Assembly (NCBI GenBank): GCA_009786185.1
Contig: WQTS01000133.1
Span: 1 to 54,715, forward strand
Source: Bacteroidota bacterium
Lineage (GTDB): Bacteria > Bacteroidota > Bacteroidia > Bacteroidales > WCHB1-69
Length of the DNA stretch: 54,715 bases
Reading direction: 5' to 3'
Both the position numbers and the translations under genes were made by a program. This document shows, in pieces, positions 1 to 9,671 of the stretch. Within the stretch, counting starts at the first letter, position 1. Each line of letters opens with the position of its first letter. The notes under the pieces are model-generated. The model did not search any database. It was given only the letters and a program-made list of their open reading frames with translations, and was not told where the DNA came from.

Positions 1-1260
1 TTCTTCTTCGCCTGCCATAATGACGTACGGAATCTGCTTGGCATTGGCATAACTCATTTGTTTTCCAATTTTTGCATTGTCGGGATAAATCTCCGAGGCA
101 ATCTCATTTTTGCGTAATTCTGCAAGCGCTTTTAGAGCGTAAAGTTCTTCCGTTTCACCGAAATTCAGAAATAATGCTTTTACAGGTGCTCCAATTTCAT
201 TGGGGAACAAATTACATTCATTCAAAATGTCGTAAATACGCTCTGCGCCGTAAGAGATTCCCACGCCCGACATCTCTTTTAGCCCAAAAATGCCGGTCAG
301 ATCGTCGTAACGTCCGCCGCCTGAAATGCTGCCCATAACGACGCTAACGGCTTTTACTTCAAAAATGGCGCCGGTGTAATAATTTAGTCCACGTGCCAAT
401 GTAATATCCAATTCCGGTTCAATAATTCCAACTTCTTGGCAATAAGCAAATACTGTTTTAAGTTCTTGCACCCCTGTTTTACCTATTTCGCTTTCTGCAA
501 AAAAACGTTCTAAAAACGCTAACTTTTCTTCATTTTTGCCTGAAAAATCAAAAAAAGGTTCAATTTTAGCAATTGCTTCTTCGGGAATTTCACGCTCTCG
601 CAATTCGGCAAACACATTCTCTTTGCCGATTTTATCAATTTTATCGATGGCAACACAAATATCCGTAATTTTTTCCGGCAATCCGATAATTTCTGCAATT
701 CCCGATAAAATTTTTCTATTGTTCATTTTTATAACAATAGGAATATTGAATGCTGCAAATATTTCATACGTAATTTGCAATAATTCAACTTCTTGAAGCA
801 ATGATTTCGTACCAATCACATCTACATCGCATTGATAGAATTCACGATAACGACCTCTTTGCGGTCGATCGGCGCGCCATACCGGCTGCATCTGATAGCG
901 TTTGAAAGGGAAAACAAGCTTATCACGATGTTGCACCACAAAGCGGGCAAAAGGAACGGTTAAATCATAGCGCAATCCCTTTTCACAAATCTTAGGTGCA
1001 ATTTGATTTGCGGTTCCTTCATTAAAATTCACTCCCGCCATAAAATCTCCCGAATTTAGTATTTTGAATAAGAGGCGATCACCCTCTTCACCATATTTCC
1101 CCATCAAGGTTGATAAATTCTCCATAGAAGGCGTTTCAATGGGAAGGTATGCATATTTTTCAAACACCTTTTGAATGGTATTGAAAATATAGTTTCTCCG
1201 AATCATTTCTTCCGGTAAAAAATCCCGTGTACCTTTGGGAATTGAGGGTTTTTGAGTCAT
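1..1260 (-). CDS. hisS: Histidyl-tRNA synthetase, 3' end outside window
   Basis: Charges tRNA-His with histidine in the cytoplasm. The minus-strand frame opens at ATG 1260 and stays open for 420 codons to the left edge, so only the C-terminal anticodon-binding part is cut. The N-terminus reads [18 protein letters not shown], matching the class II HisRS start (KGTRDFLP). Motif 2 is visible as [20 protein letters not shown] with the FYQCDVD continuation, and the histidine-specific part [13 protein letters not shown] with SGGGRYDDL follows. The last readable residues are [10 protein letters not shown] in the HGTP_anticodon domain. The next gene upstream (TrmH-type methyltransferase) is co-directional with a gap of about 20 nt, so the two are probably co-transcribed. 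Confidence 0.95.
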   Translation of the reverse strand, partial: MTQKPSIPKGTRDFLPEEMIRRNYIFNTIQKVFEKYAYLPIETPSMENLSTLMGKYGEEGDRLLFKILNSGDFMAGVNFNEGTANQIAPKICEKGLRYDLTVPFARFVVQHRDKLVFPFKRYQMQPVWRADRPQRGRYREFYQCDVDVIGTKSLLQEVELLQITYEIFAAFNIPIVIKMNNRKILSGIAEIIGLPEKITDICVAIDKIDKIGKENVFAELREREIPEEAIAKIEPFFDFSGKNEEKLAFLERFFAESEIGKTGVQELKTVFAYCQEVGIIEPELDITLARGLNYYTGAIFEVKAVSVVMGSISGGGRYDDLTGIFGLKEMSGVGISYGAERIYDILNECNLFPNEIGAPVKALFLNFGETEELYALKALAELRKNEIASEIYPDNAKIGKQMSYANAKQIPYVIMAGEEE

Positions 1261-1280
1261 AGATTTAAGAATTTAAAGAT

Positions 1281-2030
1281 TTAAAATTTAAGAGTTCGGA
1301 ATGTGTACATGAAAATACTTGCTGCTATTGCCGCATTTAAGGATTCCGGCGCCGAGTTTTCGTGCGAGAACATAGGTATTTCTATTTTTTTATTAACATA
1401 GGAAGCCGTTTCTTCTGAAATTCCATGACTTTCGCTTCCGATAATTACAATGTCATTATTTTTAAATGATTGTTTTTGAATAGGTTCACCATTCATATAT
1501 AATCCATAAACAACTCTCTGGTTTTGTGTTTTCAAATAATTAGAAAGATTTGCATAAACAATTTTCACTCTGGTGAATGAACCCATAGTAGCTTGAATTA
1601 CTTTGGGATTGGTAAGTTCTACACAGTCTTCAGAGCATAAAATTTGGTCAAAACCGAACCAATCTGCAGTTCGTATTATCGTACCTAAATTGCCCGGGTC
1701 TCTGATAGAATCGAGTATTAATAACGGCTTAATATCACTAAGGGCATCAAGTTGGTATTGCGTTTTTTTTACAATGCACAAAATATCCGGTGCGGTGGTG
1801 AGGCAACTGATACGTTCCATTTCTTTTTCGGAAATGGTAACGATGTTTGAATGGGACTCCTCGCTACGCTCGGAATGACGGGTGGTTACGTAACATTGTA
1901 CCACCTCAAAACCCGATTGTAATACCTCCATGCATGACTTTACCCCTTCCACAATAAAAAGCCCCTGCTCATCACGATGTTTTTTATGATGTAGCAAACG
2001 GATTTGCGAAATGAGAGCTTTAGAAATCAA
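1281..2030 (-). CDS. TrmH/SpoU-family RNA 2'-O-methyltransferase
   Basis: SPOUT-class enzyme predicted to methylate a ribose 2'-OH in rRNA or tRNA using SAM; the exact target cannot be read. The N-terminus (ISKALISQIRLLHHKKHRDE, then GLFIVEGVK) is the substrate-binding domain typical of this family. The SPOUT knot motifs are present: LDSIRDPGNLGTIIRTADWF, the IIGSESHGIS loop and the IPM....ESLNAAIAASI segment. The start is TTG at 2030; the first in-frame ATG would delete the conserved N-terminus. Residues 51-60 read RHSERSEESH, a peptide encoded by a dispersed repeat inserted in frame between the two domains. A TAGTTTTG promoter box lies 50 nt upstream. Confidence 0.88.
   Translation of the reverse strand: MISKALISQIRLLHHKKHRDEQGLFIVEGVKSCMEVLQSGFEVVQCYVTTRHSERSEESHSNIVTISEKEMERISCLTTAPDILCIVKKTQYQLDALSDIKPLLILDSIRDPGNLGTIIRTADWFGFDQILCSEDCVELTNPKVIQATMGSFTRVKIVYANLSNYLKTQNQRVVYGLYMNGEPIQKQSFKNNDIVIIGSESHGISEETASYVNKKIEIPMFSHENSAPESLNAAIAASIFMYTFRTLKF
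1854..1880. repeat. Dispersed repeat inside a coding sequence (HSERSEES type)
   Basis: A GC-rich stretch with partial dyad symmetry, centred on TCCTCGCTACGCTCGGA (1858-1874). Its in-frame translation in the methyltransferase gene is RHSERSEESH. From memory, this peptide recurs in unrelated proteins of many bacterial genomes, which marks it as a repeat and not a conserved protein motif. It adds about ten residues between the substrate-binding domain and the SPOUT domain without breaking the frame. Confidence 0.65.
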
Positions 2031-2079
2031 CGTTGTAAAATATTTTTTTAATGCAAAACGTTTCTATGTTTTTGCGCTG

Positions 2080-2087
2080 CAAAACTA
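2080..2087 (-). promoter_or_regulatory. Bacteroidota -7 box for the TrmH-type gene
   Basis: TAGTTTTG on the minus strand fits the TAnnTTTG consensus. The predicted transcript start is near 2073, about 43 nt before the TTG start at 2030, which supports the TTG. Confidence 0.5.
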
Positions 2088-2118
2088 TGTAAAGTTTTCA
2101 ACGTTCAACAAAAAAACA

Positions 2119-2126
2119 TATTTTCG
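2119..2126 (+). promoter_or_regulatory. -7 box for the gene at 2155
   Basis: TATTTTCG, a common variant of TAnnTTTG. The predicted start near 2133 lies about 22 nt before the ATG at 2155. It forms a divergent pair with the box at 2080-2087. Confidence 0.5.
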
Positions 2127-2154
2127 CCGTTAAAATTAAGATACAAAATCAAAA

Positions 2155-3672
2155 ATGAAAACACTGCACTTCACATACCGTACTCCACACACTGCGCACC
2201 TAATTGCCTTTCTCCTTTCTGCTTTCCTCCTTGCTCCCTTTTCTCTTTCCGCACAAAAAAGCAAACAAAAAGAACCCGAACGTAAATTAGTATTCAACAT
2301 TAAAGATTCTAAAGACAGCCAACTGCTATTGGCAGTTCATTTTAAAGACAAGTTAATGTTGAGAGATTCTGCATTTAACAATGGTAAAGGCACTTTTGTT
2401 TTTGAAGGAGATGAAAAATACGACGATGGCATGTATTCATTAGTGTCCGGCAACAAGCGCCTTCTTTTGAATTTTATTATGGATGGAAGCCAAAACTTTA
2501 TTTACAATTTAGATACTACCGGAAATGTGAGTGATTTTTCTGTAATTGGCTCACCCGAGAATGCGGAAATGTTACGCTTTCAACAAAAAACCGTTGATGC
2601 GCAAAGAAAAATGTCGGTATGGAGTAGAAAAAGAAAAGAGTTTGAAGATAAAGGAACTAAAGACAGCGCAGAGTATTATTCGGAAAAGATGAAGAGTATG
2701 AATACGGAGATGGAACAATTTATTATGGAATTAATTAATAAAAATCCCACTTTCTTATTTTCAAAACTACAAAAATCATATCGCGATATTAAAATTCCTG
2801 ATCCGCCGGTTTACGAAGATGGCTCTATAGATTCCTCATTTCAAGCTACTTATTATAAGACGCATTATTGGGATAATTTTGATTTGACCGATAGTAGATT
2901 TTTATTTTTACCTTCTTTTGAACCCAAATTGAACGATTATTTCAGAAAAACACTATGGCTTCAAGAAGTGGATACGGTAAATAAATATATAGACTTGATG
3001 TTGTATAAAACGCAGTCTGACAGCTTAATGTATCGTTATTTAATAGAATTTTTGTCGAAAGAGTATGAAAACAGTAATGTTATCGGATATGACGGTATTT
3101 TTGTGCATATAGTTAAAAATAATCAACTTGCAGGAAAATGTACTTGGATGGGTGAAGATTTAATTAAGAGATATAAAATGCGTATTGAAGATTTGGAGCC
3201 TATATTGATTGGCAAAAAATCGGTGGAACTGATTTTACCGGATACGTCGCAGACAAAGTGGCATTCGTCTTATAATATGCCTTACAAGTACAGAATTTTG
3301 TGGTTTTATGATCAGAATTGCCCTACTTGCAATAGAGAAGGCAAAGAGCTGAAAATGTTATACGATTCGCTATCAAATATCGGACAACTCAATTTTGACG
3401 TATACGCCGTAAATCGAACTGAAAATATTGATAGTTGGAAAAAATATATTATTGATAATGAGTACACATGGATTAACGTGGGTGGAATAAAAGGCAATGT
3501 GGATTGGTACGAGGCTTATCGCATCAAATCCAACCCACAACTTTATATCATTGATCAAGATAAGGTTATTATCTTAAATAGAAATATTCCTAAAGATATG
3601 ATTCCGTATTTTTTACAAGACCATGAAAAATTGAAAGCGGATAAAGAACGATTGAAAAATAAAAAACGATGA
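2155..3672 (+). CDS. Secreted thioredoxin-fold protein with DUF5106-like middle domain
   Basis: Exported protein of 505 aa, probably periplasmic or lipid-free envelope. Residues 1 to about 33 are a signal peptide with hydrophobic core [22 protein letters not shown]4369-like beta-rich segment follows (about 40-120), then a helical DUF5106-like region (about 140-360). The C-terminal thioredoxin/TlpA-like domain has the redox pair CPTC at C389 and C392 in the context [17 protein letters not shown]. By family analogy it is a thiol-disulfide oxidoreductase; the partner is unknown. The end is lysine-rich ([12 protein letters not shown]). Its stop overlaps the tyrS start by 4 nt (ATGA), so the two are translationally coupled even though they have no obvious functional link. 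Confidence 0.8.
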   Translation: MKTLHFTYRTPHTAHLIAFLLSAFLLAPFSLSAQKSKQKEPERKLVFNIKDSKDSQLLLAVHFKDKLMLRDSAFNNGKGTFVFEGDEKYDDGMYSLVSGNKRLLLNFIMDGSQNFIYNLDTTGNVSDFSVIGSPENAEMLRFQQKTVDAQRKMSVWSRKRKEFEDKGTKDSAEYYSEKMKSMNTEMEQFIMELINKNPTFLFSKLQKSYRDIKIPDPPVYEDGSIDSSFQATYYKTHYWDNFDLTDSRFLFLPSFEPKLNDYFRKTLWLQEVDTVNKYIDLMLYKTQSDSLMYRYLIEFLSKEYENSNVIGYDGIFVHIVKNNQLAGKCTWMGEDLIKRYKMRIEDLEPILIGKKSVELILPDTSQTKWHSSYNMPYKYRILWFYDQNCPTCNREGKELKMLYDSLSNIGQLNFDVYAVNRTENIDSWKKYIIDNEYTWINVGGIKGNVDWYEAYRIKSNPQLYIIDQDKVIILNRNIPKDMIPYFLQDHEKLKADKERLKNKKR

Positions 3673-4955
3673 ATTTTGTAGAAGAATTAAAATGGCGCGG
3701 CATGCTGCACGATGCAATGCCCGGAACCGAAGAACAATTGCAAAAAGAGATGACTTTGGCGTATGTGGGTATTGACCCAACTGCCGATTCCTTGCACATA
3801 GGACACTTGGTAGGCGTAATGATGTTGAAACATCTTCAACTTTGCGGACATAAACCGATTGCGCTATTAGGCGGCGCCACCGGCATGATTGGCGACCCGT
3901 CCGGAAAATCGCAAGAGCGTAATCTATTGGACTTGGAAACCTTACGAAAAAATCAGGATGGAATTAAAAAACAGCTGGCTAAATTTTTGAATTTTGAAGA
4001 CAACGTGCCAAACGCGGCAATGTTAGTTAACAATTACGATTGGATGTCCAAATATTCGTTTCTTGATTTTATTCGCGATATTGGAAAACATCTCACTGTA
4101 AACTACATGATGGCAAAAGATTCCGTAAAAAAACGCTTCTCCGGCGAAGGCGATGGCATGTCGTTTACGGAATTTACCTACCAATTAGTGCAGGGTTACG
4201 ATTATCTATTTCTGTATCAAACCTATGGCTGTAAATTGCAAATGGGTGGCAGTGATCAATGGGGCAACATTACCACCGGCACGGAGTTGATTCGCAGAAA
4301 AACCGGCGGCGAAGCGTTTGCCATAGTTTGCCCGCTTATTACCAAAGCCGATGGCGGTAAATTCGGCAAAACCGAACAAGGAAACATTTGGTTAGATCCG
4401 GAGAAAACCTCTCCTTATCAATTTTATCAGTTTTGGCTCAACTGTTCTGATGATGATTCTAAAAGATATATCCGCATTTTTACGCTACTAAGCGAAACTG
4501 AAATTAAAGAAATTGAGGCAGCGCATAATGAAGCGCCCCATTTGCGTCTTTTGCAGAAAAAATTGGCGCAAGATTTGACCTGCCGCGTGCATTCCGAAGC
4601 AGAGTACGATGCTGCTGTAGCCGCCTCTGAAATTTTGTTTGGAAAGGGCACGGCGGAATCGTTAGCTGCGCTTCCGGAAAAAACTTTTCTGTCTGTTTTT
4701 GAAGGCGTACCGCAAGTAGAAATAGACAAATCCATTATAAAAGAAGGAATTAACATTGTAGATTTCTTGACGGATGTTACTCAAATATTTCCTTCCAAAG
4801 GCGAAGCGCGAAGAACATTGAAAGAAAACGGGATTTCTATTAACAAAGAGAAAATTACCGATGCTTTTACGGTGGATTTGGGTGCTGTGCTAAATGGGAA
4901 GTATATTTTGGTGCAGCGGGGGAAAAAGAGTTATTATATTGTTGGGGTGAGATAG
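3669..4955 (+). CDS. tyrS: Tyrosyl-tRNA synthetase
   Basis: Class I synthetase that attaches tyrosine to tRNA-Tyr in the cytoplasm. The 428-aa length is normal for bacterial TyrRS. The HIGH motif is H43-I-G-H46 and the KMSKS loop is replaced by K231FGKT235, the usual form in bacterial TyrRS. The tyrosine-binding segments [14 protein letters not shown] and [14 protein letters not shown] are intact. An S4-like RNA-binding domain closes the protein ([15 protein letters not shown] ... [13 protein letters not shown]). The start ATG overlaps the stop of the upstream thioredoxin-fold gene. Confidence 0.97.
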   Translation: MNFVEELKWRGMLHDAMPGTEEQLQKEMTLAYVGIDPTADSLHIGHLVGVMMLKHLQLCGHKPIALLGGATGMIGDPSGKSQERNLLDLETLRKNQDGIKKQLAKFLNFEDNVPNAAMLVNNYDWMSKYSFLDFIRDIGKHLTVNYMMAKDSVKKRFSGEGDGMSFTEFTYQLVQGYDYLFLYQTYGCKLQMGGSDQWGNITTGTELIRRKTGGEAFAIVCPLITKADGGKFGKTEQGNIWLDPEKTSPYQFYQFWLNCSDDDSKRYIRIFTLLSETEIKEIEAAHNEAPHLRLLQKKLAQDLTCRVHSEAEYDAAVAASEILFGKGTAESLAALPEKTFLSVFEGVPQVEIDKSIIKEGINIVDFLTDVTQIFPSKGEARRTLKENGISINKEKITDAFTVDLGAVLNGKYILVQRGKKSYYIVGVR

Positions 4956-4992
4956 GATAGAAAATACGAGTTTTTAAGAAAATGTTTTTCTT

Positions 4993-5058
4993 CGGTGGAC
5001 AATTTTGACAATATGGACATCGTTTGAATGTTGTCACAAAAGTCCGCATCGTCCACCG
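4993..5058. repeat. Long imperfect inverted repeat before the four-helix-bundle gene
   Basis: Outer arms CGGTGGAC (4993-5000) and GTCCACCG (5051-5058) are perfectly complementary. An inner pair (TTTTGACAA near 5004-5012 and TTGTCACAAAA at 5031-5041) extends the dyad. It ends 36 nt before the ATG of the next gene. It could be an RNA hairpin in its leader, a terminator for tyrS without a T-run, or a repeat element. Confidence 0.55.
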
Positions 5059-5094
5059 GAAACAACAACTAAAAATACTAAACCCTAAACTAAA

Positions 5095-5667
5095 ATGGAA
5101 GCTCACTACAACTCAGACGGTTTCATACCCAAGCACGGAGGCTATCAAAAGCTAATAACTTTCCAAAAAGCAGAAATTATTTACGATGGCACTTATTATT
5201 TCTGCCACAAATATTTTCAAAAATACGATCGTACAATAGACCAAATGATTCAAGCAGCTCGTTCCGGAAAGCAAAATATTGTAGAAGGCAGTATGGATTC
5301 GGGAACTTCAAAAGAAATTGAGATAAAGCTTACTAATGTAGCCCGTGGTTCTCTTGAAGAATTACTCAACGATTACAAAGATTTTTTGAGAACGCGAAAA
5401 CTAAAACTTTGGGATAAAACACACCCTTATTATCCTCACTTGACGAAATTGCACGTAACCCCAAACACTACTTACGAAAACTACCGCAAAGGAATTGAAA
5501 GCCCTGATCCGGAAGTTGCTGCCAATGTGATGATCAGTTTGATTAATATTACCTCTTTTTTACTGGCTAAGCAAATAAAAGCATTAGAACAGGAATTTTT
5601 GCAAGAAGGAGGTTTACGCGAAAGAATGACGCAGGCGCGGATTAATGTGAGGAAACGGAGAGGGTAA
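5095..5667 (+). CDS. Four-helix-bundle suffix-domain protein (S23/IVP-like)
   Basis: A 190-aa helical protein related to the four-helix-bundle proteins first seen in 23S rRNA intervening sequences. The recognisable core is KYDRTIDQMIQAARSGKQNI followed by VEGSMDSGTSKEIEIKL and ARGSLEELLNDYKDFL, the pattern of the four helix bundle suffix family. The molecular role is unknown; these proteins are basic and thought to contact nucleic acid or partner proteins. No signal peptide or membrane segment is visible. It lies downstream of an inverted repeat and directly ahead of the tracrRNA terminator, so it is a neighbour of the CRISPR locus but probably not part of it. Confidence 0.8.
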   Translation: MEAHYNSDGFIPKHGGYQKLITFQKAEIIYDGTYYFCHKYFQKYDRTIDQMIQAARSGKQNIVEGSMDSGTSKEIEIKLTNVARGSLEELLNDYKDFLRTRKLKLWDKTHPYYPHLTKLHVTPNTTYENYRKGIESPDPEVAANVMISLINITSFLLAKQIKALEQEFLQEGGLRERMTQARINVRKRRG

Positions 5668-5668
5668 A

Positions 5669-5748
5669 CAAAAAAGCGAGAAAAATTCCCGCTTTACATG
5701 TTTTCACAACGGAATAATCCTTATTGTGATTTGCTTCTAAAGTTTGTG
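5669..5748 (-). ncRNA. tracrRNA of the type II-C CRISPR-Cas system
   Basis: The plus-strand segment 5724-5748 (TTGTGATTTGCTT, a short mismatch, then AAAGTTTGT) repeats the tracr-pairing half of the CRISPR repeat. The minus-strand transcript therefore carries the anti-repeat: 13 paired bases, an asymmetric bulge, then 9 more. It continues with AAGGATTATTCCG (small GGA/TCC nexus hairpin) and GTTGTGAAAAC. It ends in an intrinsic terminator: AAGCGGG / CTCGCTT stem with an A/T loop and a T-run reaching about 5669. A TAATTTCG box at 5752-5759 predicts a start near 5744-5748, giving about 75-80 nt. It is divergent from cas9. The anti-repeat match, terminator and position make this strong. Confidence 0.88.
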
Positions 5749-5751
5749 CGG

Positions 5752-5759
5752 CGAAATTA
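5752..5759 (-). promoter_or_regulatory. -7 box for tracrRNA
   Basis: TAATTTCG on the minus strand, one mismatch from TAnnTTTG, positioned so that transcription starts at the outer end of the anti-repeat. No convincing -33 element at the usual spacing. Confidence 0.45.
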
Positions 5760-5790
5760 AACTTTTTTTACAAAGAGAAGAAAAAAGTTC

Positions 5791-5798
5791 TATTTTTG
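5791..5798 (+). promoter_or_regulatory. -7 box for cas9
   Basis: TATTTTTG, a perfect TAnnTTTG. The predicted transcript start near 5805 excludes the in-frame TTG at 5796 as the cas9 start and selects ATG 5826. Confidence 0.6.
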
Positions 5799-5825
5799 GC
5801 ACATTATTTTGAAAAATGTGATTTT

Positions 5826-8800
5826 ATGGGAAAAATACTTGGATTAGATTTAGGTTCTGCTTCCATAGGTTGGGCAGTCATTGAAGAGAAAGATAGCACT
5901 GTGAAAATTGTTGCTTTAGGCAGTCGTATTATTCCTTATGATGGAACAGAAGGACAAGATTTTGCTAAAGGAACAGGTGAAAGTCGTAATTCGTTGCGAA
6001 CAAAAGCGCGTACTGCTCGAAAAGGCTATGACCGTTATCAGTTAAGACGAAAATACTTAGTAGACGTACTGATAAAGAACGAAATGATGCCTGATGAAAA
6101 CTTAAAAAGTTTACCGAAGATGCAACTTTGGGAATTACGTAGTAAGGCGGTTACCGAATATATATCAAAACAAGAATTGGGGCGACTGTTAATTTGGCTT
6201 AATCAAAAACGTGGATATAAAAGCAGTCGTAGTGATGCAAATTTAGATAAAAAAGATACGGACTACGTTAAAGATGTGAAAAGTCGTTTTGAAAAAATCA
6301 AAGAATTAGACCTAACAATCGGACAATATTTTCATAATGAATTAAAAAACGATGAATATTTTCGTGTAAAAGAAAACATTTTTCCACGTGAAGCCTATAT
6401 CGAAGAGTTTGATGTAATTTGGAATACACAAGCCAAATATAATCCTTCATTGAATGATTGTCCAAAAGAAATATTAGAAAAAATAGCGAATGGTATTTTT
6501 CTAGGCAGTAGTTCGTCACAGCAAAGTTTAAGAAAAGATGCAATAACTAATGGCTTGAAGTATATTATCAAAAACCAAATCATATATAATCAACGCCCGT
6601 TGAAATCGCAAAAAGGACTTGTCTCAGTATGCGAATTTGAAGGTTTTTGGACTAATAAAGATGGAAAAGAATTTTTTGTCGGTCCGAAAGTTGCACCGAA
6701 AAGTTCACCATTATTTCAACTTGCTAAAATTTGGGAAAATGTAAATAATATCAGATTGAGTTCAAAACGAGGTGAAACAATAGAATTGGCGTTGGAAGAA
6801 AAGCAAAAAGTTTTTGAGCATTTGAATAACAACGAAAAATTGACAGCAACCGATTTATTCAAGATTTTAGGAAAAAGCAAAAACGAATTTACAGTTACAA
6901 AACAATTGGAAAAAGGTATTCAAGGGAATATTACCCGGAATGCAATCATAAAAGTTTTAGGCGAAAATGAAGTATCTAAAAAACTGCTTAAATTAGATTT
7001 AAACATTGTTGAAACCGACAAATCCGGATACTTATATTCCAAGAAAACAGGAGAGGTTTTAGGCGAAAAACCTGTCAAATATATTGATGCAGGAGTTGAA
7101 AATGAACCGTTTTATCAACTTTGGCATACCATTTACTCAATCAACGAAATACAGGAATGTAGCCATGCTTTGCAAAAGCGTTTTGGGATAGATACTGAAA
7201 CTGCCGATAAACTTGCTGCGATTGATTTCAGTAAATTTGCTTTTGGAAATAAGTCGGCAAAAACAATTCGTAAGATTTTACCTTATTTGATGGAAGGAAA
7301 TATGTATAGCGAAGCAATGAGCTACGCGGGTTACGAACATTCCAACTCTTTGACAAAAGATGAAAATCTTGGACGGAAGCTGTTGGACAAACTTAAACCG
7401 GTTGAGAAAAATTCATTACGCCAACCGATAGTAGAAAAAATTCTCAATCAAATGGTTAATGTAGTAAATGCCATTATTGAGAAACACGGTAAACCAAATG
7501 AAATTCGTATTGAATTGGCTCGCGAGTTAAAGCAAAGCAAGGAGGAACGTAATGATACTGATAAAGCAATGAGTAAACGTCAGCGTGAAAATGAAGTGAT
7601 TGCAAATTATTTAGCGGAATACGGTTTGAGAGCAACAAAAAACAACATTATCAAATGGCGATTGTATCAAGAAATTGATAATCAAGATAAAAAACTTAAC
7701 GCAATTTGTATTTATTGTGGACAACCTATTTCGATTACGGAAGCGATAAAAGGTACGGAAGTTGATGTTGAGCACATTATTCCGAAATCGAAGCTTTTTG
7801 ATGATTCGCAAAGTAATAAAACGTTGGCACATCGTCGTTGCAATGCCAATAAAGGCGATATGACAGCTTACGATTTTATGAAAACAAAACCGCAACAAGA
7901 ATTTGATGCTTATGTTGAACGTGTAAATACATTGTATGCTAACAGAATCATAGGAAAAGCTAAGCGTGAAAAGCTGTTGATGTCGGAAGATAAAATTCCT
8001 GATAATTTTATTGATAGACAGTTGCGAGAAAGTCAGTATATTGCTAAAAAAGCACGAGAAATTTTACAAACCGTTTGTCATAATGTTTGGAGCACAAGTG
8101 GCACAGTAACAGCTGAATTGCGCCATCTCTGGGGTTGGGACGATATTACGATGAATCTTCAAATGCCAAAATACAAAGAATTGGGTTTAACAGAAATGGT
8201 TGAATGGGAAAGTGAAAACGGCAAAAACAAACATTCAAAAGAAGTTATCAAAGATTGGACAAAACGTGATGACCATCGCCACCATGCTATTGATGCGCTC
8301 ACAATCGCTTGTACAAAACAAGGTTTTATTCAGCGTTTCAATACTTTGAGTGCGAGCAAGACGCGTGAAGATATGTTAAAAGAGATTGAACAACGTTCTG
8401 AACCATACAAAGAAAAACTCTCGTTGTTGGAAAAATATATCGTTTCACAACGCCTTTTTTCGGTTGCAGAAGTTGAAAATGCGGCTGCTCAAATTCTCAT
8501 TTCGTTTAAATCGGGCAAAAAAGTGGCTGTAAAAGGGAAACGGAAGATTGGAAAACGAGGCAATAAAAAAGTAGTTCAAACCGATATTATTGTGCCACGT
8601 GGTGCCCTGAGCGAAGAAAGTGTTTACGGAAAAATCAAAACAATTGAAAAGAATAAACCTGTAAAATATCTTTTTGAAAACCCACATTTGATTTTTAAGC
8701 CATACATTAAAAATTTAGTAGAACAGCGTTTGGAAAAATTTGAGAATGATACAAAAAAAGCATTAGCTTCACTCAAAAAAGAACCTATTTATTTAGATAA

Positions 8801-9641
8801 AGAAAAAACTAAATTATTGGAATATGCTACTTGTTTCAAGGAAGAATTTGTGATAAAATATACTGTTGATACAAATTTTAATAAAACAGATAAAATTGTA
8901 GATGAACAGATTAAACGTATATTGCAAACACGCCTGCAAAAATTCGACAATAAACCAAAAGAAGCCTTTAAAGATGTACAACAAGGTGAAAAATCTTTGA
9001 AATGGTATGAAGATGAAGGTTTGGAGCGTCCGATTCTCTCAGTACGATGCTTTACGGGGCTTTCTGCTGTTGTTCCCGTAAAAAAAGATGGAGAAGGAAG
9101 TGAAATAGGGTTTGTAAAACCAGGGAATAATCATCATATAGCCATTTATGCTAATGATGACGGGGATAAACCGGAGCAAGTTTGCTGTACTTTTTGGCAT
9201 GCTGTAGAACGCAAAAAATACGATATTCCTGTCGTTATTAAAAGTGCAAATGAAGTTTGGGATAAAATTTTACAACAGCGTGAAAATACATACCCTCAAA
9301 GTTTCTTGGAACAACTTCCTCCTCCTAATTTGGATTTGAAATTAAGTATGCAACAAAATGAAATGTTTATTTTGGGAATGACGAATGAGGAACTAAAAAT
9401 AGCTATTGATAATAAAGAATATAGGAAAATTAGTGAAAATTTATATCGAGTGCAGAAAATTTTTGGGAACAAAAAACAGATAGAAGTTGTTTTCCGCCAC
9501 CATTTGGAAACCCAATTGAATGATGACAATAATGCTAAAATAAGCAAACGCTTTGTTAAAATCCAAAGTTTATCAACATTGTTTTCACTTAATCCGTTCA
9601 AAGTAAAAATTGATTGTTTAGGAGATGTAAAACCACAATAG
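5826..9641 (+). CDS. cas9: CRISPR-associated endonuclease Cas9, type II-C
   Basis: RNA-guided nuclease of 1271 aa that cuts target DNA with crRNA and tracrRNA. All catalytic elements are present. RuvC-I is GKILGLDLGSASIGWAV with D8. An arginine-rich bridge helix follows (SLRTKARTARKGYDRYQLRR, about 56-75). RuvC-II is EIRIELAREL with E563. The HNH domain is DVEHIIPKSKLFDD with H650 and HRRCNANKGD, preceded by a CIYCGQ Cys pair that may bind zinc. RuvC-III is DDHRHHAIDALT with H820 and D823. The C-terminal ~400 residues are the wedge/PAM-interacting part. There is no Csn2 or Cas4 nearby, and with the 47-nt repeats this gives subtype II-C. ATG 5826 is chosen because the upstream TTG lies inside the promoter box. 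Confidence 0.96.
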   Translation: MGKILGLDLGSASIGWAVIEEKDSTVKIVALGSRIIPYDGTEGQDFAKGTGESRNSLRTKARTARKGYDRYQLRRKYLVDVLIKNEMMPDENLKSLPKMQLWELRSKAVTEYISKQELGRLLIWLNQKRGYKSSRSDANLDKKDTDYVKDVKSRFEKIKELDLTIGQYFHNELKNDEYFRVKENIFPREAYIEEFDVIWNTQAKYNPSLNDCPKEILEKIANGIFLGSSSSQQSLRKDAITNGLKYIIKNQIIYNQRPLKSQKGLVSVCEFEGFWTNKDGKEFFVGPKVAPKSSPLFQLAKIWENVNNIRLSSKRGETIELALEEKQKVFEHLNNNEKLTATDLFKILGKSKNEFTVTKQLEKGIQGNITRNAIIKVLGENEVSKKLLKLDLNIVETDKSGYLYSKKTGEVLGEKPVKYIDAGVENEPFYQLWHTIYSINEIQECSHALQKRFGIDTETADKLAAIDFSKFAFGNKSAKTIRKILPYLMEGNMYSEAMSYAGYEHSNSLTKDENLGRKLLDKLKPVEKNSLRQPIVEKILNQMVNVVNAIIEKHGKPNEIRIELARELKQSKEERNDTDKAMSKRQRENEVIANYLAEYGLRATKNNIIKWRLYQEIDNQDKKLNAICIYCGQPISITEAIKGTEVDVEHIIPKSKLFDDSQSNKTLAHRRCNANKGDMTAYDFMKTKPQQEFDAYVERVNTLYANRIIGKAKREKLLMSEDKIPDNFIDRQLRESQYIAKKAREILQTVCHNVWSTSGTVTAELRHLWGWDDITMNLQMPKYKELGLTEMVEWESENGKNKHSKEVIKDWTKRDDHRHHAIDALTIACTKQGFIQRFNTLSASKTREDMLKEIEQRSEPYKEKLSLLEKYIVSQRLFSVAEVENAAAQILISFKSGKKVAVKGKRKIGKRGNKKVVQTDIIVPRGALSEESVYGKIKTIEKNKPVKYLFENPHLIFKPYIKNLVEQRLEKFENDTKKALASLKKEPIYLDKEKTKLLEYATCFKEEFVIKYTVDTNFNKTDKIVDEQIKRILQTRLQKFDNKPKEAFKDVQQGEKSLKWYEDEGLERPILSVRCFTGLSAVVPVKKDGEGSEIGFVKPGNNHHIAIYANDDGDKPEQVCCTFWHAVERKKYDIPVVIKSANEVWDKILQQRENTYPQSFLEQLPPPNLDLKLSMQQNEMFILGMTNEELKIAIDNKEYRKISENLYRVQKIFGNKKQIEVVFRHHLETQLNDDNNAKISKRFVKIQSLSTLFSLNPFKVKIDCLGDVKPQ

Positions 9642-9671
9642 TCATGGTATAACTGATTTATAATAAAAATA

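Noticed and set aside
5095..5667. The four-helix-bundle gene as sign of a 23S rRNA intervening sequence
   Set aside because: No rRNA sequence is next to it; such proteins also occur alone in the chromosome.
5796..5825. Longer cas9 start at TTG 5796
   Set aside because: The codon lies inside the TATTTTTG promoter box, upstream of the expected transcript start, and ATG 5826 directly precedes the RuvC-I motif.
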